Below are positions 57,278 to 64,000 of a stretch of 64,000 nucleotides of DNA, one piece after another. The notes beneath the pieces were generated by a model, which saw only the letters and a program-made list of their open reading frames with translations, made no database searches and was not told the origin of the DNA. Position 1 is the first letter of the stretch; every line of letters begins with the position of its first letter. The DNA lies in contig NC_053044.1 of NCBI RefSeq assembly GCF_003473485.1, forward strand, positions 50,198,091 to 50,262,090, read 5' to 3'. The translations under genes were made by a program, and so were the position numbers. The stretch is from Medicago truncatula. Its lineage: Eukaryota > Streptophyta > Magnoliopsida > Fabales > Fabaceae.

Positions 57278-60200
57278 ATGGAGGATGTTCAAGACAAGTT
57301 GCCCTCTGACTCCTCTACAAAAATTGCTGAAGAGACCCCACTAGCAGAACATGTTGAAGACATGTTACCCTCTGAATCCTCTTCAAAAGTTACTCAAGAG
57401 ACACATATGGCCGAACACGTTGAAGACAAGCTACCCTCTGAATCCTCTTCAAAAGTTACACAAGAGACACATATGGCCGAACACGTTGAAGACAAGCTAC
57501 CCTCTGAATCCTCTTCAAAAGTTACTGAAGAGACACATATGGCCGAACACGTTGAAGACAAGCTACCCTCTGAATCCTCTTCAAAAATTTCTGAAGAGAC
57601 GCCACTGGCAGAACATGTTGAAGACAATCTACACTCTGAGTGCTCTACAAAAGTTACTGAGACACAATTGATGGAACCCTCTGAAGAAAATACCGAAGTG
57701 GTAAACCCACTACATAATCAATCTTCCTCAGAACTTCCAATTCCACTTAGTAATGGAGAATTGGAGTCTGGCTCTCACTTGACAGTAAATGAGCTCCCTG
57801 AATTATCATTGTTGCCAAATGTTTCTAATGGTCAAACTATAATACAAGATGAGGATGTTTCTGTAGATAATTCAGCTTCAGTTCCAAATGATACAGTGGA
57901 TGCAGCAGAAACAAGTGACCTGCTAAATTTGGTTGAAGATTCTAAACCAGGTGCTACAGAAGATATCTCTGACCAGCATGAATTGCAGGTTGATGTTACT
58001 AATGTCGCTGCAGATAATGAGATTAGACTTTCAGCTTCCTCTTCTGAAACAAAAGATTTGTTAAATGATCTTAATGAAGTAAAGATGTCTTCTGGAGCAG
58101 TTGACTCACCCCCCCAAATCAAGCAGGTTGATGTAAAAAGAGGCCTTATTGATACCACACCTCCATTTGAATCTGTCAAGGAAGCTGTTTCTAAGTTTGG
58201 AGGAATTGTGGATTGGAAGGCTCATCGAATCCAGACTGTGGAGGTATATATATCTTGCATTTGTCTTCATCTTTTATGTGCGACTATTATTTTGAATTTA
58301 CCTTCTTCACACTTCTTGCATAAAATTTCAAATCCTATTACTCTTATTTCTTTTCAAGGAGAGAATTAGGTTGAATATTGGGGTTGCTTCTTAAAGCTTA
58401 TACAATATCTATTAAAGGATAGGCAAGAGGCAAATGTTGTTATGGGGTGGAAAAAAGAACAACAGTAGTCTTCAGTATCAATTTGATTATCTGTGGAAGT
58501 TGCAGTCGTGCTTTGGTGGCTGTTTGCATGCTGACGATGATAATAACTATGTGAAATCATGTGCCAACCAAAGTCATATTATAGGCCTAATCACACATTA
58601 CTTGCATGCACACATATAGCAGAGAAGTAACACTGCATTTGCTGTTCTTCAACGCAATTTATGTAGCATATAATCAAAATTGGCTTTGCTTAAGCTGGAC
58701 GTGTCAAATTAATTATCCTGGCATTTTCTTTTAAATCTCAAGATACAAATTGTCTTTTTCTTTTACTAGTATTTTTCTATCAATTTTCCGGAGAAGCAGC
58801 AAATTGTATACTATATTTCAAATCTATGAAATCAGAGTACAATACCTGTAATTTTCTGATATTAGATCAGTGTCAATATGTGTGTTACATCATATTAAGT
58901 TGGAATTATTAATGCTATGATCCGTTTTAAGTAAGGTAATGAAAACCGGACCAGCCGGTTGAACCGGGAACTGGACCTATGTCTGGTCTGTTTGGTACTG
59001 AAAACCTCTCTGTTGTTAAACCGGGCAGTAAGCCGCTAAAACCGGGCAAAATTGGCGGTTGGGACAGATCCATAGGTTGGACCACTCAGTTTTTTTTTAT
59101 CTAAAAATGTACTAAAACAGGGATTTTGAAGCTTCCGCAGCTTGTTCTGCGTTTTCTTCTTAAAGGAAAAGTTCAGTGTTTTCTTTATCAAGAGAAAGAG
59201 CTGGTAGGATGAGTCAAAGCATACACTGGAGAAGGGAGAAGAAGAGGAGGGTAGACGTGGGGGGTATTAACAAAAAGACACTTAATGGAGAATAAGACGT
59301 GCACAGGACTAAGACTATGCATATGAGTCTATGACAGACGTAGAGTTAGAAATTTAAAAGCAAAATTTCTACTGTTATTAGTCATATATCCTAGGAAGTT
59401 CGACTAGTAGTAATTAGTCATTAGACCCTAGAAGGACACTTAATATTATACAGCCATTCAAAAAAAAAAACACTTATTATTATACACAGTACTATCCACT
59501 ATACCCAAAAATAAGTTACTACTAATTACCACTATTATATATCCTGGGAAGTTGGACTATGATTTTGGCCGAGAAACCAATACTTCTTATATACGAATAA
59601 GTATTAAAAAATAATTAGATTATGCCAAAATTTTATAATTATATCAATATATTTGTTAAAATTAAGAAAGAGAAGACATGTGAGAAAACGGTCTGACCCC
59701 GGTCGAACCCTGTCCAACCTTTGAATCTTGAACCCGTGCCTACACTGGTTCAATGTCCGGTCCAGTTTTGATTACCTTGGTTTTAAGTGTTGAACATGCT
59801 AAAATTATTTTGCTGATACTAATTGTAAAATACAAGGAAACTATGATTGTATGGTTTTTCCCAAAGAAACTATTTATGGTTTTTCCTTGCCTTACAATGC
59901 ATTTGTGGACCGAAACAAATTAGGGAATTGGTTACAGATACTTTGCATCTAATATGGATCCTACTGATGTAATAAAATGTTCTTTTTGCTTCCTGCTGTA
60001 CTGAGGATCAATTGTTTCTTCATTTACCTTGCTTGATTTTCTGTTGGAACTGTAGTGAACTTCATATTTTTTTCTTCTTTTTTTTCTTTCTGGATATACA
60101 GAGGCGCAATCTAGTAGAACAGGAACTTGATAAAGCAAATGAGGAGATACCAGAATACAGAAAACAAGCAGAGACGGCTGAACAGACGAAAAATCAAGTA

Positions 60201-61979
60201 CTAAAGGAGCTGGACAGCACAAAGAGACTTATAGAAGAGTTAAAGCTTAACCTAGAGAGAGCACAAACTGAAGAGCAACAGGCAAGACAGGACTCGGAAC
60301 TTGCAAAGCTCAGAGTGGAAGAGATGGAGCAAGGTATTGCAGACGAATCTAGCGTTGCAGCCAAGGCACAACTGGAAGTTGCTAAAGCTAGGTATACGGC
60401 AGCTATTACAGATTTAGCAGCTGTGAAAGAAGAGCTGGATGCATTGCGTAAGGAATATGCTTCCTTAGTGACTGATAGAGATGAAGCTATTAAGAAAGCC
60501 GAGGAGGCAGTTACAGCATCCAAGGAAGTAGAGAAGTCAGTGGAAGATTTAACTATTGAACTAATAGCCACAAAAGAGTCATTAGAGACTGCTCATGCTG
60601 CACACTTGGAAGCAGAGGAACAAAGAATAGGAACAGTCATGGCAAGAGATCAAGATTCACTCAATTGGGAGAAGGAACTTAAACAGGCAGAAGAAGAGCT
60701 CCAGAGAATCAATGAGCAAATGTTGTCTGCAAAGGATCTCAAATCTAAACTGGAAGCAGCCTCTGGTTTGCTGCTTGATTTGAAAGCTAAATTAACTGTT
60801 TATATGGAATCAAAGTTAAAGCAAGAAGGTGATGATGAACTCTCACAAGGAGGCCAAGAAGAACCAGAAAAGAAGACACACACAGATATACAAGCAGCCG
60901 TGGAATCAGCCAGAAAGGAACTTGAGGAGGTAAAACTTAACATAGAGAAAGCAAATGCTGAGGTTAGTTGCTTGAAGCTAGCTGCTACATCTTTAAAATC
61001 AGAACTGGAACAAGAAAAATCATCTCTTGCCTCGATTAGGCAAAGAGAGGGAATGGCCTCCATTGCAGTTGCATCTCTAGAAGCTGAATTGGACAAGACT
61101 AGATCAGAAATAGCTTTGGTTCAAATGAAGGAGAAAGAAGCCAAAGAACAAATGACCGAACTTCCAAAGAAGCTGCAACTAACAGCTGAAGAGGCTAATC
61201 AGGCCAACTTGCTTGCTCAAGCAGCTCGTGAAGAACTGCAGAAAGTAAAGGCAGAAGCAGAACAAGCCAAGGCTGGAGTAAGTACCTTGGAAAGCAGGTT
61301 ACTTGCAGCTCAAAAGGAGATAGAGGCTGCAAAGGCTTCTGAGAAGTTGGCAATAGCAGCAATTAAAGCATTGCAAGAGAGTGAAGCAAATAGAAGCAAA
61401 AATGAAGTGGACCCTTCCAGCGGGGTTACACTTTCTTTGGATGAGTACTATGAGCTGAGCAAACGAGCTCACGAGGCAGAAGAGCGAGCCAATACAAGGA
61501 TTGAAGCTGCTAATTCTGAAGTTGAGGTAGCTAAGGAGTCTGAATTGAAATCCTTCGAGAAGTTGGATGAAGTGAATAGAGAGATAGCTGCTAGAAGGGA
61601 ATCCTTGAAGATGGCAATGGAAAAAGCTGAGAAGGCAAAGGAAGGTAAATTAGGTGTAGAACAAGAACTTAGAAGGTGGAGAGCTGAAAATGAGCAACGG
61701 AGAAAGGCTGGTGAGTCTGGCCAAGGTGTGCTTAACCAGAATAAAAGCCCTAGGGCTAGTTTTGAGGGGAGTAAGGAAGCAAATAATTTTGACCGGTCCC
61801 AGTATGCAACTAATCCTGCACAATATTTGTCAAGTCCGAAGACTTATATGCATGCAGAAAAGGATGAAGGTGGATCATCACCGGAATCAAAACATGGCAA
61901 AAAGAAGAAGAAATCGCTGTTCCCACGGGTTATGATGTTCTTTGCTAGAAGAAAAACACATTCAAACAAGTCAGGGTAA
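57278..61979 (+). CDS. WEB1: WEB1-like chloroplast photorelocation coiled-coil protein
   Basis: WEB1 works with PMI2 in the cytosol to keep blue-light-driven chloroplast movement fast, by way of actin filaments on chloroplasts. Two coding exons, 57278-58243 and 60102-61979, join in phase 0 to give 947 residues; Arabidopsis WEB1 has about 807. Residues 1-135 are a 22-residue tandem repeat ([17 protein letters not shown] type); then an acidic Ser-rich stretch; residues 284-322 carry the family signature [20 protein letters not shown] and [16 protein letters not shown]; from there to about residue 870 runs a nearly continuous Glu/Lys/Ala-rich coiled coil (WEMBL, former DUF827 domain) including [19 protein letters not shown]; the C-terminus is basic, with [20 protein letters not shown]. 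The extra length against Arabidopsis lies at least partly in the N-terminal repeats. The intron contains a TIR element. A WEL-type paralogue is the alternative. Confidence 0.9.
57287..57679 (+). repeat. 66-bp coding minisatellite, six copies
   Basis: Units start at 57287, 57353, 57419, 57485, 57551 and 57617, exactly 66 bases apart, each coding 22 residues. The middle units (57353-57550) differ at only a few bases, while the outer ones are more diverged, the pattern of internal expansion. The last unit has lost one codon. The frame is kept throughout. Confidence 0.95.
58933..59779. mobile_element. TIR element in WEB1 intron, with 9-bp TSD
   Basis: The left end AAGGTAATGAAAACCGGACC and the reversed right end AAGGTAATCAAAACTGGACC are inverted repeats, followed by repeated ACCGG/GAACC blocks. 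Perfect direct GTTTTAAGT copies at 58924-58932 and 59780-59788 give a 9-bp target duplication, pointing to a Mutator-like element. 847 bp with no transposase. Confidence 0.85.
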
Positions 61980-62639
61980 TCCCAAATTGAAATTATGTGC
62001 GTTGTTATGCTGCAGTTATCTTGCCTCTCTTCCTTTTGGAGATCTGAGTGACTCAATGCTGGATTACCAAAAGCTGTACTGAGCCAGTACACGGTGATCG
62101 ATTTGTGTATGGTTTGACTGATTGGATTATACTCTCACTTGATGGATGGTATACGGTTTCCTGCTCAGTGTTTTGTGAGAACTTAAAAAATAAGTTCGTC
62201 TATGTTGGGAAATGAGAAAATAAGATGATTTTATATTGTGTATAGTCTTCAGATATATTGAACCTCGGCTTCTGTAAAGATTTGTTTTGAGATGCGATTG
62301 AATGAAAGAAAAAAAATTCCAAGTTTGTGATTTGAAGCACTTTGAATGGCATGGTATGTGCCCCATTCACAATTCACTAGTTGTGGACCTTCTGATGTAT
62401 GGAATATACATAAAGGCTGAAGTCATGGATCTCTTTTGATAATTTTTAAAGCTGTTTTCTGGAAGGTTCCTGTTTTGGATAATTTGATGATACTGCTTTG
62501 ATGAGTTTTCAATGACAGATTTATCCGTTATTCTGTTTGAATTTCCTTGTCCTTATTTAGCAATAACACTAATTTTTGGAAAATCGATATAATAATCGGA
62601 TCATCTACTTTCATGAACTTAATTAATTTACACTTCATT
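61980..62639. other. WEB1 3' UTR and flank
   Basis: Probable 3' UTR to about 62310-62420, then AT-rich DNA without a gene. Confidence 0.5.
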
Positions 62640-63502
62640 ATAAGAAGACAATTACTTTTCCCACCCTATGGCCTTCTCGCACGCCCTATGTAAATTACGA
62701 AAATGTCTTTTGGATTATAAAATTCGGAACATGAATGCGTGTTTCGGAATGTAAAATCCGGCCAACTGCGAAGTATAAAAGGAACTTCACCCCCCCATTT
62801 TTATATAGAATGTTGTGTACCTACAGCTTAGCGGAAGGATGAGCCGCATCAGAGACCACATCTATGCTGTGATGAGAAAGTTTACCGTCACCGGGGAGCT
62901 ACTGAGGGTGGCAGAGGTGGTGGCAAAGGTGCTGGGGGTGCAGTTATTAGGGATTGTTTGAACATCTTGGATAATTTTTGGTGATGTAACATTTGGATAA
63001 TTTTTAATGTTATGTAATGTTGGATAATTTTTAATTATGTTTGATTAATGTTATGTTTGCAAAATTATATTTTGTTGATGATTATAAATTCGATTTACTA
63101 TTAGAACATGTAAGCGGCATGATATGTCTGTTTGGAAGCAAGCAAATTGCGCCAAAATAGATGGCTTCTGGCCTCTGTACTGATGCATTCCGGATTACAA
63201 ATTCCGGACAGATTTATGAGATTCCGTATTATATAATCCGGAACCACCATTCACCACCCCTTTTGTTGACTTTCAACGGGTGATTTACACCTTTTGGATT
63301 TTATAATCCTGAAATTCTCTAAATTGTTCGGATTGTATAATTCGGATCCATCAGCATGATGAAGTGCCAAAAACCACAAAACAATTCGAATTATATATTC
63401 CGGAATGGTTCCGGATTATATAATCTGGACTAGGGGTATTTTGGGGTAAAAAAAATAGGGCGCGCGAAGAAAGGCATAGAGTGGGAAAAGTAATAGTCTT
63501 AT
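62640..63502. mobile_element. TIR element with repeated TCCGGATTATATAATCCGG-like motif
   Basis: The left end ATAAGAAGACAATTACTTTT CCCACC and the reversed right end ATAAGACTATTACTTTTCCC ACTC are inverted for about 50 bases, including GCACGCCCTAT / ATAGGGCGCGC. Inside, the words GGATTATAAAATTCGG, CCGGATTACAAATTCCGG, TTATATAATCCGG and GGATTGTATAATTCGG recur in both orientations. About 860 bp, no transposase, no clear target duplication. Confidence 0.65.
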
Positions 63503-64000
63503 AGGAATGTTTATCCTAGCGATAAGGAAAAATAGTTCGGTAGAAATGGTTGATTTCACACAGGTGGGGAACAAGCAATGTCGCTGAAGTTGAAGACTAG
63601 TTTTTTAACCCTGAAGCATTGCATAAGTCTAGATATTCATTCATGTATTCAATAAAGTAGAAAGACCGGTTGAATGGGGATATTAAAGCGTATATGAAAA
63701 TGGCCATTTTGTTGACTCGCATATAAGTATTTCGTTTTGATTCTTATACTAATATGGCATCAAACCTTGTATCATTGATTTATGATTTATCCACAGTGAA
63801 AAGTAAGTATCACGATGTTGGAAAATTATTAGTTACACAAGTTTGTTATTTAGTTAATATATCAACTGTAAATGAAAACTTAAAAGGGGAAAACATTCTA
63901 GGGATCGGAATTTGAGTCACCTTCCAAAGCTTAAAGAAAGAATTTGGTTTTATGGATCAGTCCAAGTTCCATAAGACTAATACACGTACTTGTGTCAGAA
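63503..64000. other. Right edge, no gene seen
   Basis: AT-rich DNA without a supported gene or recognised repeat; the window ends here. Confidence 0.4.

Noticed and set aside
57287..57679. Regular repeats as a CRISPR-like array
   Set aside because: The repeats are contiguous coding units without spacers in a plant gene.
57394..58179. Antisense open frames over WEB1 (also 60194-61096)
   Set aside because: Ser-rich shadows of Glu/Ser-rich coding sequence; no independent support.

Overview
This is plant nuclear DNA, very probably from a papilionoid legume of the Medicago/Trifolium/pea group. The grounds are AT-rich intergenic DNA, short GT-AG introns, genes found only in land plants (BKI1, TIC22, WEB1, laccase) and transposable elements of legume type (tRNA-derived SINEs, a SIRE/Maximus-like LTR, many foldback MITEs). 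The species is an inference. I see no prokaryotic, organellar or viral genes.

Layout. A BKI1-like brassinosteroid regulator lies at 1482-2369 (+), followed by about 10 kb of gene-free DNA packed with SINEs, MITEs, LTR pieces and a foldback element between two AT microsatellites. A lipin-type phosphatidate phosphatase (PAH) occupies 12952-20065 (+); all 11 exons join in frame. Next come a small EF-hand gene (22747-23046, -), a broken copy of the PAH 3' end (25043-26130) and a second EF-hand gene (27533-27826, -). This is a tandem duplication of a PAH-tail plus EF-hand block. The second copy was later hit by a 5'-truncated LINE (29031-30129). TIC22 (chloroplast import) is at 32246-35789 (+), followed convergently by laccase 1 (36560-39815, -). 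A broken TIC22 tail (43020-43400) then precedes laccase 2 (44021-48195, -). This is a second, separate tandem duplication of a gene tail plus a whole downstream gene. From 48.2 to 55 kb the DNA is again transposon-rich: a TRIM, SINEs, a solo LTR and foldback MITEs. A WEB1-like coiled-coil gene (57278-61979, +) carries a 66-bp coding repeat and a TIR element in its intron. The rest is 3' flank and one more TIR element.

The genes do not form a pathway: hormone signalling (BKI1), lipid synthesis (PAH), calcium binding (two EF-hand proteins), plastid import (TIC22), cell-wall or flavonoid oxidation (two laccases) and chloroplast photorelocation (WEB1). The link between them is structural. Two neighbouring tandem duplications share one architecture, and the copies serve as each other's controls: they reveal empty insertion sites, a 277-bp identical tract between the laccases that looks like gene conversion, and a GC-AG intron in PAH whose pseudogene copy keeps GT. 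Exon boundaries were set by hand from splice signals, reading frame and family conservation; transposon edges are approximate unless a target-site duplication is stated. I found no convincing undescribed biological system.
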